DNA of 64,000 bases from an uncultured Nitrospirota bacterium (GTDB lineage: Bacteria; CG2-30-53-67): contig CAMYMF010000007.1 in the NCBI GenBank assembly GCA_947259355.1, positions 13,143-77,142 of the forward strand, in the 5' to 3' direction. The notes beneath the pieces were generated by a model that saw only the letters and a list, made by a program, of their open reading frames with translations, was not told the origin of the DNA and searched no databases. How positions within the stretch are numbered: the first letter of the stretch is position 1; each line of letters opens with the position of its first letter. Below are positions 27,423-36,369 of the stretch, piece by piece. Position numbers and translations under genes: made by a program.

Positions 27423-28622
27423 TTACTCGTAGCGCAGCGCCTCGATGACGTTCCGGTTGGCGGCCCGCAGAGCCGGGTAGAGACCGGCGGCCACACCGAT
27501 CCCGGCGCAGATGACAAAACTGTAGCCGATCCAGTCCCACGGCAGGATCAGTACCTCCCCGGTCATGACCCGAATGAAGACGAGGCCGGCGGCGACTCCC
27601 AAAAGGCCTCCCAGCAACCCCAGCACCATGGCTTCGATGAGGAACTGCAGGAGCACGTGTATCTTCTTGGCCCCAATGGCCCGGCGAACACCGATTTCCC
27701 GGATCCGTTCAGTCACGGAGACCAGCATCACATTGGCAATCCCGATCCCGCCGACCATGAGGGAGACCAGCGCAATGAGTATCACGAAGTTGGCGATCTC
27801 CTTGGTGGTCTCCTGTACGGTGGCCAGGTAAAGGTCCTGGCGCCGGACACGAAAATCGTTGTCCGCATCCGCGCGCAGCCGGTGATTGCGCCGCAGAATG
27901 GTCTCGATGTCAAAGAGGGCTTCATCGTGGTCCTGAGCGGAGCGCATCTGCGCAAGGATGGTGCTCAAGTGGTCTACGCCGAAGAGCCGCTCCTGAGCCG
28001 TGGTCAGGGGAATGAAGATCTGATCGTCGGGGTTCCACCAGCTCTCCCCCTTGGCACCCAGAAGGCCGACGACGGTATATCGTTTGGACTTGATGGTCAG
28101 GGGCTCACCGATGGGCGAGACATTGCCGAAGAGTTTCTCATGGACGGTGGCACCCAGCACACAGACCCGGGCCCGCTGGTTCGTCTCTTCCTCTGTGAAG
28201 AAGTGCCCTTCGATAGGGTGGTCGTTGTTCACCCACTCGTAGGACGGCACGGTGCCGGTGATCCGGGTGTTCCAGCTCTGGTCCTTGTACTCCGCGACAC
28301 CAGGCGCCGTGTAGGTGGGGACGGTTTCGGTGATCACCTCCGAGGTGCTCGCAATCTCCCGGGCATCGCTCCATTTGAGGTTGACCACGCTCTGCCCGGT
28401 GCGGACCCCGCGCATGCGGGAATAGCCGGGGCGAATCAGCAGAACATTGGATCCGAGGGATTCCAGGCGCTGTTTGATCCGTTTCTCGGTAATCTGCCCG
28501 AGGACGACGACATAGAGGACCGCGCCGATGCCGACGGCGATCCCCACGAGGGTCAAAAAGGACCGGAGGGGATTGGCCCTGAGACTCTGCAGGGCCAGCA
28601 GAATGTTTTCACCCAGAATCAT
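27423..28622 (-). CDS. MacB-type ABC transporter permease
   Basis: A 399-residue inner-membrane protein with one N-terminal helix (FLTLVGIAVGIGAVLYVVVLG), a periplasmic MacB-PCD domain of about 220 residues (GATVHEKLFGNVSPIGEPL is typical), and three C-terminal helices of the FtsX domain (GGIGIANVMLVSVTERIREIGVRRAIGA). Together with the adaptor and ATPase genes it should form a tripartite exporter of peptides, lipids or antibiotics. Nothing in the sequence defines the substrate. Confidence 0.94.
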   Translation of the reverse strand: MILGENILLALQSLRANPLRSFLTLVGIAVGIGAVLYVVVLGQITEKRIKQRLESLGSNVLLIRPGYSRMRGVRTGQSVVNLKWSDAREIASTSEVITETVPTYTAPGVAEYKDQSWNTRITGTVPSYEWVNNDHPIEGHFFTEEETNQRARVCVLGATVHEKLFGNVSPIGEPLTIKSKRYTVVGLLGAKGESWWNPDDQIFIPLTTAQERLFGVDHLSTILAQMRSAQDHDEALFDIETILRRNHRLRADADNDFRVRRQDLYLATVQETTKEIANFVILIALVSLMVGGIGIANVMLVSVTERIREIGVRRAIGAKKIHVLLQFLIEAMVLGLLGGLLGVAAGLVFIRVMTGEVLILPWDWIGYSFVICAGIGVAAGLYPALRAANRNVIEALRYE

Positions 28623-28646
28623 CTGGAAACTTCCTTGAGCAGCATC

Positions 28647-29825
28647 CTATTCGCCGGCGGGCTTCTTGCGCGTCCGGCCGAAGGTGCGGCTGCGGCGAAT
28701 CCGCTCCTCGAGACGGAGGTTCTCCTCTTTGAGCCGCGAGGTCATGGCCACGCCGAGAACGCTCCCCTCCGTCAACCCCGAGAGGATCTCGGCCTGCTTG
28801 AAATCGGCGGCGCCGATTTCCACCGTGCGGGGCACGAAGGCATCCCCCTCTTTCACGAGCACCTGCCGGACATTCTTGCCGGCCTCCGGCCCGGAGGCCG
28901 GTGTCAGAGCCATGACCGGCGCCAACAGGATACCCTCTTTCTCCACAATGGTGATGCGGATCGTCGTGTTCATGCCCGATTTGAGCTTTCCGTCGGTGTT
29001 CTCCACCTCTACGATCACATTGAAGAGCGTCACGTTCTGCTCGACCCGCGCCTCGGGTGCAATCCGCACCACCTTGCCGAGAAACTCCACGGCCGGGTAG
29101 GCATCGGCCACGACCACCGCCGTCTGTCCCATGACGACCTTGCCGATATCGATTTCATCGACTCCCGCTTCGATGTGGACAAAGCGCATGTCCGCGAGAT
29201 CGACGATGGGGGTGCCGCCGCTCACATTGCTCACCCCCGAGGCAATGATCTGCCCCTCCTCCACTTTTTTCTGCAGAATAATGCCGTCCGACGGCGCCCG
29301 CACCACTGACTCGGCGAGCCGCTCTCTGGCACGGTCGAGGGTGGTGGCGGTCTGGACGACTTTTCCTTTGGCCACGGCCAGGCTCCGTTCGCTCTCGTCC
29401 CGCTCCTCCGCGGAGATGAAACCTTTGGCAAAGAGTTCCCGGCGCCGCTGGAAGGTCTGCTGCGCCTGTTTGAGCTCCGCTCTTGCGATGTCGAGTTCGG
29501 CCTGCGCCTTGGCAACCTCGGCCCGTTCGTCCTTCTGATCGAGCCTGGCGATCAGATCGCCCTTGCGAATAAAGTCCCCCTGCTCCACCGGCAGCTCTTC
29601 GATCTGTCCGCTGGCCTTCGATTTGACCTCGATCCGATCGATGGGCTTCACCACACCATCGGCCGTCACCGTAACCCGAAAGGTCCCATAGCCGACCGTC
29701 ACTTCTTTGTACCGGGGCTCGATCTCCTTGGAGTCGCTGGGCCGAGTCCTGGAAAGATAGAATACCGCCCCCGCCGCCAGGGTGAGCAGCAGCACACCAA
29801 TCAGGGCATATCTCAAAATACGCAT
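28647..29825 (-). CDS. Periplasmic adaptor of the MacAB-type exporter
   Basis: A 392-residue HlyD/MacA family membrane fusion protein. It has an N-terminal membrane anchor (ALIGVLLLTLAAGAVFYL), a biotinyl-lipoyl-like half (VKSKASGQIEELPVEQGDFI), a coiled-coil hairpin (residues about 100-165: AKAQAELDIARAELKQAQQT), the second lipoyl half (VRAPSDGIILQKKVEEGQII) and a beta-barrel domain. It heads the three-gene exporter operon. No outer-membrane TolC partner is encoded nearby. The 360 bases upstream hold only the terminator at 30117-30153. Confidence 0.93.
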   Translation of the reverse strand: MRILRYALIGVLLLTLAAGAVFYLSRTRPSDSKEIEPRYKEVTVGYGTFRVTVTADGVVKPIDRIEVKSKASGQIEELPVEQGDFIRKGDLIARLDQKDERAEVAKAQAELDIARAELKQAQQTFQRRRELFAKGFISAEERDESERSLAVAKGKVVQTATTLDRARERLAESVVRAPSDGIILQKKVEEGQIIASGVSNVSGGTPIVDLADMRFVHIEAGVDEIDIGKVVMGQTAVVVADAYPAVEFLGKVVRIAPEARVEQNVTLFNVIVEVENTDGKLKSGMNTTIRITIVEKEGILLAPVMALTPASGPEAGKNVRQVLVKEGDAFVPRTVEIGAADFKQAEILSGLTEGSVLGVAMTSRLKEENLRLEERIRRSRTFGRTRKKPAGE

Positions 29826-30116
29826 TTGCCGTCCTTCTCAACACTTACCACAGTGGAACGGGTCCAGAGCACGAATCACGCGGGGCCCTCAGGATAGCCC
29901 GATTTCCCCCTCCGGACCGACTCCCACGGCACTATATTACATCTTTTGCGTCAAAAAATCATCTGTTCGGGGGGCCAACTCGGGGGAGCAAATGCCGTGA
30001 TGGAGGGGATCGGTGCAAGGAGCACAAGATAGTCTGCATTCGAAATGGATGCCCCTCGCCTTGAACTTCTTCCCCGAGAGGGCGAGAACGGGAAAGAGAA
30101 TTTTCGGCGCCTGGGC

Positions 30117-30153
30117 ACAAAAAAACCCGCCGGTTTTGATCAAATAGGCGGGT
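30117..30153 (-). terminator. Intrinsic terminator of the small hypothetical gene
   Basis: Minus strand: stem CCCGCC (complement of 30147-30152) pairs with GGCGGG (complement of 30126-30131), followed by a run of seven or eight T (30118-30125). It lies about 35 bases after the stop of the 30186-30473 gene. Confidence 0.88.
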
Positions 30154-30185
30154 GCCGGCATGAGAGCAACTGGGTCTTCGGGCAC

Positions 30186-30473
30186 TCAGATCATAATGCC
30201 GCGCCGTTTCAGGCGTCGCTCCATCCGCACTACCAGTCGTGCCAGATCTTTCGTCGACAATCCATCGAGATAGTCGAAAAGTTCCGCCTGGGCATCGCTC
30301 CCTTGCGCCCGCAGCAGGGCTGCGAAAAGCTTCGTGTCCTCACCCCCACTGCGGATATCGCAAATCTGCCGCAGGGTCTGCAGGACATTCCGTGCGTCTT
30401 CTTCAGGTACCAGGAACGCATCTGGGGGCAATTTCTGACTGGCATGACCCGTCAGATTTGGGTTTGCCATCAT
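30186..30473 (-). CDS. Hypothetical protein
   Basis: A protein of about 95 residues (MMANPN start), soluble and mainly helical: EEDARNVLQTLRQICDI, TKLFAALLRAQG, LFDYLDGLSTKDLARLVVRM, ending in basic RRLKRRGIMI. The ATG pair at 30473/30470 is supported by a strong promoter 90 bases upstream and a terminator just downstream, so it is a free-standing small gene. An earlier in-frame start at 30524 is less likely. I do not recognise the family. Confidence 0.7.
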   Translation of the reverse strand: MMANPNLTGHASQKLPPDAFLVPEEDARNVLQTLRQICDIRSGGEDTKLFAALLRAQGSDAQAELFDYLDGLSTKDLARLVVRMERRLKRRGIMI

Positions 30474-30559
30474 GGTTGACTCCCCCGGCCTGCCGGCCGC
30501 AAAACCTCGCTCTGACGCAATCAAGTAGCACCCAAACGAAATCTGGGGTTTGACTTCAC

Positions 30560-30587
30560 ATCATAGCAGCAAATCACTGTTTGTCAA
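30560..30587 (-). promoter_or_regulatory. Strong sigma70 promoter of the small hypothetical gene
   Basis: Minus strand: -35 TTGACA (30582-30587), 16-base spacer, -10 TATGAT (30560-30565). Start near 30553 with a leader of about 80 bases. The rest of the 418-base gap up to rlmL shows nothing I can support. Confidence 0.75.
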
Positions 30588-30891
30588 GATGGCCTAGGGA
30601 AAAAAGCTTCCCATCGCAGGCCGGCGTGATCGTCATGCATGAACTGCAGGCGCGAACAGCCAAACACCGAAGATATAAGAGCTCATGTAACACAAAGCAG
30701 CATGCTGGCGCAATCGAGAAGATTGCCGCAGCGTTTACACAATCATCATCGGTGTTGACTCTCGGCAAGAATGCTGTCACATTGCTTCCCGACGGATGCA
30801 CGGGGCCTCAGTCCTGCGAGAAAGGGCAGCCTGAGCCAATCGCTCCGGTGGGACCACAGCGTCAGCACGTCCCGCCACCCAAGTGGTCATT

Positions 30892-32031
30892 ATGTATCAA
30901 TATCAGCAAACCCGACGTTTCTTCGCTCAGATCGCGGACGGCCTGGAGCAGATGGGATCGGAAGAACTTCTGGCGCTCGATGCCGAAGATCCCGCCCCCG
31001 CTTACCGGGGGGTTCATTTCACCGCCGATCAGGCCGCGCTCTACCGCATCAACTATGGCTCCCGCCTGATCACCCGGGTGCTGGCCCCGCTGATCAGCTT
31101 TCAGTGTCACAGCACCAAATACCTGCAGAAAACCGCGCGAAAGATCCCGTGGCCCGAATTGTTCGGAACAGAGCAGACCTTTGCCGTCTTCGCGACCGTG
31201 TCCAACAGTGCCATCCGCCACTCCCGCTATGCAGGGCTCTGTCTGAAGGATGCCATTGCCGACATCTTCCGGGAGTCCTGCGGCGCGCGACCCAGCATCG
31301 ACCCCCGCGCACCGGACGTCTGGATCAATCTTCACATCGACTCGAACCGGGCCACCATCAGCCTCGACACGTCGGGGGGCTCTCTGCATCGGCGGGGCTA
31401 TCGGCAGGAGAGCGTCGAAGCGCCCATGCAGGAAACGGTGGCCGCAGCCATCATCCGGATGACGGGTTGGGACGGCGCGCAACCCCTGGTCGACCCCCTG
31501 TGCGGCTCGGGCACCCTGATCACCGAAGCCCTCATGACCTACTGCCGGATTCCTGCGGGATACCTCCGACCGCGATTCGGATTCGAGCAGCTGCCTGATT
31601 TTGATCCGGCTCTGTGGGAATCGGTGAAAGCCGAGGCCGACGGGGCCATCCGCCCCCTGCCCGAGGGGTTGCTTCGGGCCAGCGATATTTCTTCGCAGGC
31701 GGTACGCGCCGCGACGGGCAATGCCCGAAAACTTCCTTCGGGCGATCGGATCCAATTCAACGTGACCGATTTTCGAAAGATCGAGAGGATCGACAAGTCG
31801 GTCATCGTCTGCAACCCCCCCTACGGCTTGCGCCTGAAGCAGGAGCAAAAGGCGGGCAAGTTCTATCGGGAGCTGGGCGATTTCCTCAAGCAGCGGTGCA
31901 CCGGTTGCACCGCCTTCATCTACTTCGGCAACCGGGAGTGGATCAAACAGATCGGTCTTCGAGCTGCCGCAAAAAGACCGCTCAAAAGCGGCGGTCTCGA
32001 CGGCAGGCTGGTGACGTATATGCTTTATTGA
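30892..32031 (+). CDS. rlmL: 23S rRNA guanine-N2 methyltransferase (RlmL/THUMP family)
   Basis: A 379-residue rRNA methyltransferase. An N-terminal ferredoxin-like/THUMP RNA-binding part (residues 1-160, with KYLQKTARKIPWPELFG and VWINLHIDSNRATISLDTSG) precedes the UPF0020 catalytic domain with LVDPLCGSGTLITEALM (SAM site) and IVCNPPYGLRL (the NPPY motif of N-methyltransferases). Length matches single-domain RlmL without the RlmK half. I chose the ATG at 30892 (MYQYQQTRRFF), the normal family beginning. Confidence 0.92.
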   Translation: MYQYQQTRRFFAQIADGLEQMGSEELLALDAEDPAPAYRGVHFTADQAALYRINYGSRLITRVLAPLISFQCHSTKYLQKTARKIPWPELFGTEQTFAVFATVSNSAIRHSRYAGLCLKDAIADIFRESCGARPSIDPRAPDVWINLHIDSNRATISLDTSGGSLHRRGYRQESVEAPMQETVAAAIIRMTGWDGAQPLVDPLCGSGTLITEALMTYCRIPAGYLRPRFGFEQLPDFDPALWESVKAEADGAIRPLPEGLLRASDISSQAVRAATGNARKLPSGDRIQFNVTDFRKIERIDKSVIVCNPPYGLRLKQEQKAGKFYRELGDFLKQRCTGCTAFIYFGNREWIKQIGLRAAAKRPLKSGGLDGRLVTYMLY

Positions 32032-32159
32032 CGGATCGGCGGAACCGACGATTGCCCCCACGAAGAAAAGCGGAAACCGCAAGAACCGGCATCCCTGTGG
32101 TCCATCTCATCGAAAAACCGGAGGCCTACTGTGGAGCCCCGCCCTTCATTCATGATTCA

Positions 32160-32236
32160 TGGTGCCCCCGGGGTGACTCGAACACCCGGCACTCGGTTTA
32201 GGAAACCGATGCTCTATCCGCCTGAGCTACGGGGGC
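32160..32236 (-). tRNA. tRNA-Arg (anticodon CCU)
   Basis: A 77-base tRNA. Acceptor GCCCCCG pairs with CGGGGGC and is followed by encoded ACCA. The anticodon arm is TCGGT-TTCCTAA-ACCGA with CCT at its centre, reading AGG codons. T-arm GGGTGTTCGAGTCACCC. Confidence 0.95.
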
Positions 32237-32262
32237 TTCGGATGGCTCTGGAAGGATTGCAA

Positions 32263-32292
32263 TTTCTAGCATGTTTCACGGGAAGGTGTCAA
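32263..32292 (-). promoter_or_regulatory. Predicted promoter of tRNA-Arg
   Basis: Minus strand: -35 TTGACA (32287-32292), 18-base spacer, -10 TAGAAA (32263-32268), about 20 bases upstream of the mature tRNA. It lies between the gspN stop and the tRNA. Confidence 0.6.
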
Positions 32293-32311
32293 GACGCCCT
32301 CGGGCTGGGCG

Positions 32312-33199
32312 TTACTGGACTTCGGGCTGACGAAAGGTGCCAAAGAGGCGAAAGGGATAATAGCCTTCGACATCGGGGATCTTGCCGAAGAGGGCCGCCA
32401 CGGAGTGCAGATTGGCGGGATCGCCCGGCTGCGGTCTGAGCCGAGCCTTCATGTTGAGTTGGCTGTCCCGCAAATCCCTGGGGTTCAACCGGATCTCGCC
32501 ATCCATGTCGGCCAGCAGCACTTCGCTATCGATGTGGCACTCCCGAAGCTGGAGGGTCCCGCTGTCAAGTAACCCATTGGCGCGGATCACCTTGAAGGCG
32601 AAATCGGGCAGGTCGAGGCCGCGCACGTAGATGTTTCGCACCTCGCCGTCATGCAGGGTGGCATCCATCTTGCCGCTCGCGGCGACGAGGTCTTTCAGGT
32701 CGCTCAGTGCAAGATCGGCCTCCCCGGTGAGCGCACCGGTCAGTTTGAAGTTGCGCAGATAAAAGGGCGCGAGAATCTCCCGCACATCGACCCCATCGAC
32801 TTGGAGCCGATAAGCGCCGGCACCGGAGCCGACCGGCAGCGCCAGGGCCGCCTTTCCCGCTATGCCGCCGCCGTAGCCGTCTCCTTCGAATCGCACACGG
32901 ATGTTCTTGCGAAAAAGGGAGAGGGGCGAAACCTTCAGGGTCAACTCTTCCCCCTTGTAGGCATGGATCTTTCCCACTTGGGTCGGCACCGCGATCTGTG
33001 CACGCTCAAGCCGGCACCCCGCGGGAAAGACGTATGCGAGATCCCGGTAGCTCACTTGAATCCCCGTCTGTTTTTCGATCCGTCGCAGCACGGTGGCGGC
33101 AAGACGGGAATAGGGAAAGAAGACAGCCACCAGCACACAGAAAAGGACCAGCCCGTAAATCAGATAGAGAATCGGGACGCGACCAGATGGATTTCTCAT
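32312..33199 (-). CDS. gspN: Type II secretion system protein GspN
   Basis: A 295-residue inner-membrane-anchored periplasmic protein. A single N-terminal helix (ILYLIYGLVLFCVLVAVFF) is followed by AsmA-like beta-strand repeats: IQVSYRDLAYVFPAGCRLER, LTLKVSPLSLFRKNIRVRF, LTGALTGEADLALSDL, and a C-terminal YYPFRLFGTFRQPEVQ. This is the GspN pattern of delta-proteobacterial type II secretion systems. No other gsp genes are next to it; the tRNA-Arg follows. Confidence 0.82.
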   Translation of the reverse strand: MRNPSGRVPILYLIYGLVLFCVLVAVFFPYSRLAATVLRRIEKQTGIQVSYRDLAYVFPAGCRLERAQIAVPTQVGKIHAYKGEELTLKVSPLSLFRKNIRVRFEGDGYGGGIAGKAALALPVGSGAGAYRLQVDGVDVREILAPFYLRNFKLTGALTGEADLALSDLKDLVAASGKMDATLHDGEVRNIYVRGLDLPDFAFKVIRANGLLDSGTLQLRECHIDSEVLLADMDGEIRLNPRDLRDSQLNMKARLRPQPGDPANLHSVAALFGKIPDVEGYYPFRLFGTFRQPEVQ

Positions 33200-33271
33200 G
33201 GAGCTTCGTTGTCGGCTAGGATTTCGCTTGTGATGGAAAGTGCTTTTTTGATACGGTTCGAGTTCAGCTTC

Positions 33272-33435
33272 GTGGCCCTATTCCTAAATACGGTGGCATT
33301 CGAGTGCCGTGGCGCGCACTGCTCTGCGTTTCGCTCCCTGCGACGTACCGCAGGAGGGTACGCCTCGGTCGCGCGCCTTGATGAGTGCGCGCTACAATTC
33401 TCTCGGTGCGTCACCCTATTTATGAACAGGGCCAC
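33272..33435. repeat. 164-bp inverted-repeat element (MITE-like)
   Basis: Outer arms of 26 bases, GTGGCCCTATTCCTAAATAC... at 33272-33297 and its imperfect reverse complement at 33410-33435, match at about 21 of 26 positions. An inner pair, GTGGCGCGCACT (33309-33320) and AGTGCGCGCTAC (33384-33395), matches at 11 of 12. Near the middle lies a palindrome CCTGCG-ACGTAC-CGCAGG (33337-33354). The nested symmetry would fold into one long hairpin. There is no coding capacity. It fills most of the gap between gspN and the CPBP protease gene. It is probably a non-autonomous transposable element or intergenic hairpin repeat. Confidence 0.72.
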
Positions 33436-33456
33436 CTTAGCCATTGAGGAAAGAGG

Positions 33457-34116
33457 ATGTCAAGGAGAAACTTGGCCGTCGAGTGCCTGTGGGTCTGCGT
33501 CGGGCTTTTTGCCCTCGTGGCCGTGCTCCAGGCCGTTTCCACCGCCAGCCCCTTCGGGCGAATCATCCATGCCTTCCTGCCCCTCGTCTGGATCGGGGTC
33601 CCCTGGGTTCTGCTCAACAGGCGGGACGAATCCTTCCACGCCTTCGGCCTGCACCTGGATGAGTTGGCCCCATCGCTTCGGACCGGGCTCTTCGTCTCTT
33701 TGATTGTCCTGGTGCCCTATTTCATCTTCCTTCACCTCTGGCTCGGCCGGCCGGCGGAGGACCCCGGCAGCAGTCTTGCCGTCGGCCGGTGGCTCGGCAT
33801 GTGCCTTTTCCAGTTTGTCGCCATCGCCTTCCCGGAGGAGTTCTTCTTTCGGGGGTATCTTCACAGCCGCCTGAATCAGATCTTCGGAACCCCGCGGCGC
33901 CTCCTCGGCGCCTCCGTGGGGCTCGGACTGCCCATCACTGCAGGGATCTTCATGCTCTTTCACCTGCTGCTCTCAGTCAATCTCTGGAACGTGGGCGTTT
34001 TCTTTCCGGCGCTGGTCTTCGGGTGGCTCCGGGACAAAACGGGCTCCATTGCGGCGCCGACACTCTTTCACGCCCTCTCCAATATCGGTCTCTTCACGGT
34101 TCAGGGCAACTACTGA
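33457..34116 (+). CDS. CPBP-family intramembrane metalloprotease
   Basis: A 219-residue membrane protein with about six helices and all CPBP (CAAX protease/bacteriocin-processing) motifs: motif 1 EEFFFRGYL with Glu127, Glu128 and Arg132, motif 2 with His169 in FMLFHLLLS, and motif 3 with His205 in TLFHALSN. Members cleave peptides within or next to the membrane, and several are linked to bacteriocin maturation or self-immunity. GAGGAAAGAGG precedes the ATG. It stands just upstream of the RiPP operon but before that operon's promoter, so a link in function is possible but not shown. Confidence 0.9.
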   Translation: MSRRNLAVECLWVCVGLFALVAVLQAVSTASPFGRIIHAFLPLVWIGVPWVLLNRRDESFHAFGLHLDELAPSLRTGLFVSLIVLVPYFIFLHLWLGRPAEDPGSSLAVGRWLGMCLFQFVAIAFPEEFFFRGYLHSRLNQIFGTPRRLLGASVGLGLPITAGIFMLFHLLLSVNLWNVGVFFPALVFGWLRDKTGSIAAPTLFHALSNIGLFTVQGNY

Positions 34117-34200
34117 TTCGCCGATCCTTCACTCCTGTTGCATCGGAGATGGGAGCGCTTTTCGCAGCTAAAGCTCTTGAAGATTCTGCCGATAATAGGA

Positions 34201-34229
34201 TTGACCGCACAAAGGCGATATCTTATAAT
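34201..34229 (+). promoter_or_regulatory. Strong sigma70 promoter of the RiPP operon
   Basis: -35 TTGACC (34201-34206), 17-base spacer, -10 TATAAT (34224-34229). Start near 34236. The stretch 34230-34260 is very AT-rich compared with its surroundings. GGAG at 34256-34259 serves the GTG at 34266. Confidence 0.8.
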
Positions 34230-34265
34230 TTTTATATACATACATACATTTTCTTGGAGTATTTT

Positions 34266-35342
34266 GTGAATTTTTTTGATGTCCGGTCCGAGCCTCGGCT
34301 GCACTCGGGAGAAGTCCGGTTGATGAAACTGCTCACCCGCGTTTCCGACGTCGACACGCCCGCGATCGAAGAGACGCTCGGCGATGATATCCGCTGGGAT
34401 CGGATCGCCCACACGGCTTCAAACCTCGGTGCGGCGCCTCTTTTTTATTACCACTTGAATGGGTTGGACAAATCTGCTCAGGAAACCGTTGAATGCTTCG
34501 AAGAGCTCCGCACCGCCTATTTTCAGACCATGGCGAGTAATCTTTATCTGGCGCATGAATTCGACCAGCTCGTCGAGCGACTGTCCGAGGCGGGCATTGC
34601 CGTGCTGGCCCTCAAAGGGATGGCCCTTTGCCGAGCCCTCTACCCTTCCCCGGCGCTTCGCCCCATGGTCGACATCGATCTTCTGGTGAAGCCTGAAGAG
34701 CTGGACGGCGTTTTCGAGGTCGCACATCGCCTGGGATATCCCCCGCCTGAGAAACGCTGGAACGGCCGGACTGCGGAGGGGCATTATCATCTTCACTGCA
34801 TCAAGGCAGGGGCGGTGCCGGTCATTCTCGAGATCCACTGGGGTCTCGGCGAGCCCCGGCGCTACCGGATCGATGAGAACGAGATCTGGTCGAGGGCGCA
34901 AGCCAGCCCCCATGGACCGTACCTGGAGATGTCGGACGACGACACCTTCCTCTATCTGGCGATGCATTTCTTCAAGCATTTCCTGTTCAAACGACTGAGC
35001 TGGCTTTGCGACCTGCACGAGTGGATCGCGCAGAGACAGATCGACTGGGACTGTGTGGCCGAACGGGCTCGGGCCCAGTCGATGGCGACCTTCCTCGGCT
35101 ACACCCTGACGGTGCTGGAGGACTTCTATGAGAAAGATCTCCCCCTCGATGCCACGGCGGTGGCCGGGACCGGCCCGATCCGAAAGAATCTGCTCGACTG
35201 GTACGTGCGTGAGTATCCCATGCTCGCTCCAGACCAAAGACACACATGGCTCCATCGGCGGCTCTTCGCATTTGCCTCCATCGACCGACTCTCTGATCGG
35301 CTGCGCTTCACGTGGGACGCCCTGAAGCGGGATGTCAGCTAG
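34266..35342 (+). CDS. Nucleotidyltransferase-family protein (PF14907-like), RiPP cluster
   Basis: A 358-residue protein of the nucleotidyltransferase group that often accompanies lasso-peptide and other RiPP genes. The core signature is present: GIAVLALKGMALCRALYP followed by RPMVDIDLLVKPEEL, whose DxD pair should bind metal-nucleotide, and HCIKAGAVPVILEIHWGLGE. The C-terminal half is helical. I chose the GTG at 34266 because GGAG lies 6 bases before it and the operon promoter just upstream; an ATG at 34323 is an alternative. The reading frame is open far into the CPBP gene, which is coincidental. In phosphorylating lasso clusters, such enzymes are thought to act after the kinase. The substrate here is unproven. 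Confidence 0.85.
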   Translation: MNFFDVRSEPRLHSGEVRLMKLLTRVSDVDTPAIEETLGDDIRWDRIAHTASNLGAAPLFYYHLNGLDKSAQETVECFEELRTAYFQTMASNLYLAHEFDQLVERLSEAGIAVLALKGMALCRALYPSPALRPMVDIDLLVKPEELDGVFEVAHRLGYPPPEKRWNGRTAEGHYHLHCIKAGAVPVILEIHWGLGEPRRYRIDENEIWSRAQASPHGPYLEMSDDDTFLYLAMHFFKHFLFKRLSWLCDLHEWIAQRQIDWDCVAERARAQSMATFLGYTLTVLEDFYEKDLPLDATAVAGTGPIRKNLLDWYVREYPMLAPDQRHTWLHRRLFAFASIDRLSDRLRFTWDALKRDVS

Positions 35343-35376
35343 CCCGAAACATCTCATGGAAGCGAGATATCTTAAA

Positions 35377-36369
35377 ATGACTATGGCCTATCACTTCCAA
35401 ATTCACGGCATCTCCGTCGGCATCTCGGGGAATCGACGGAAGATCTTAGAGGAACTCGCTCGGGAGCTTCGCTTCTTTGAGGCACCGGCCAAGCCCGCCC
35501 CCCGCATTCGGGTCTCCGTCGAGGAACAAAAGCACTGGCGGGTACGCCCCGGCGCGAACATCCAATGGTCGCGGTTGCCGGGCGATGAGGTCCACTGGAT
35601 CGACGAGACGATGGTCTCTATCCTGAATGTGCCGAACCGTTCGGTTCAACTCCACCTGAGTCCCGACGCCCCCACCGATGCCGCCGTGGTGGTCCTCTTC
35701 GGAGTCATCGGCTTTCTGGTTCATCTCGATCTCGCGCAGCAGGGCGACGTGGCCGCGTTCCACGGGGCCGCACTTCACAGAGAGGGAGAAGGCATCCTCC
35801 TGCTCGGAAAGACGAATTCGGGCAAGACCTCTTTGTCCTATCTTCTGAGCAACGGGGGTTACGCCTATCTTTCGGAAGAGGACAGTTGGGTCCAGCGGGT
35901 GGCGGAGAACCGATTCACGGTCCTGCCCTACCCCCGGCGCATCCGGATCGCCGAGGCCGTCATGGAAAAACGGCCGGAGCTGAACCGTCTGCCGTACGAG
36001 AAACAGCTGGTAGAGAGCCTGCACGAAAGGGTGTTCCGCATCGATCCTCGGGTGCCCTTCCCGCAGGAGGCCCCTTTGCAACACGTGGTCGTCCTTGACA
36101 ATCGGCCCGAGGCACCCACCCTCTCGGCCCAGCCCATGACCAAGGCGGCGGCCCTGCCAGCGCTGCTGGCCTCTTTGGAAGGTGCCACTGTGGCCGACTC
36201 CCCCGAGTCGGCGCAGCAGGCGCTCATCGTTCGCAATCGCACGGCTTTTTCCGTGGCCAATTCCATCGTTGACAGCCTCAACGTCACACGTGTAACATAT
36301 AATATTATAAGGGATTTTGGCGATTTACCGGATATCATCAACCGAATTTTTGAAACGACCCGCCCATGA
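35377..36369 (+). CDS. HPr-kinase-like protein, RiPP cluster
   Basis: A protein of about 330 residues resembling the C-terminal kinase domain of HPr kinase. It has the P-loop LLLGKTNSGKTSLSYLL (residues 144-151), then YAYLSEEDSWVQR, matching the HprK acidic base segment, and FHGAALHREGEG just before the P-loop. Its N-terminal region (MAYHFQIHGISVGIS) is the one seen in RiPP-associated kinases rather than in true HprK. Relatives in paeninodin-type lasso clusters phosphorylate the C-terminal serine of the precursor; the precursor here also ends in Ser. Start is uncertain: ATGs at 35332, 35356 and 35377 are all possible and none has a strong ribosome site. The end overlaps the radical SAM gene as ATGA. 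Confidence 0.85.
   Translation: MTMAYHFQIHGISVGISGNRRKILEELARELRFFEAPAKPAPRIRVSVEEQKHWRVRPGANIQWSRLPGDEVHWIDETMVSILNVPNRSVQLHLSPDAPTDAAVVVLFGVIGFLVHLDLAQQGDVAAFHGAALHREGEGILLLGKTNSGKTSLSYLLSNGGYAYLSEEDSWVQRVAENRFTVLPYPRRIRIAEAVMEKRPELNRLPYEKQLVESLHERVFRIDPRVPFPQEAPLQHVVVLDNRPEAPTLSAQPMTKAAALPALLASLEGATVADSPESAQQALIVRNRTAFSVANSIVDSLNVTRVTYNIIRDFGDLPDIINRIFETTRP

Noticed and set aside
27378-29309. A 643-codon open frame antisense to the MacAB-type permease and adaptor genes
   Set aside because: The minus-strand genes are well-defined families; the antisense frame spans two of them and their intergenic gap.
33789-34265. N-terminal extension of the RiPP nucleotidyltransferase into the CPBP gene
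   Set aside because: The extension is out of frame with the CPBP protease and lies upstream of a strong promoter; the GTG at 34266 has its own ribosome site.
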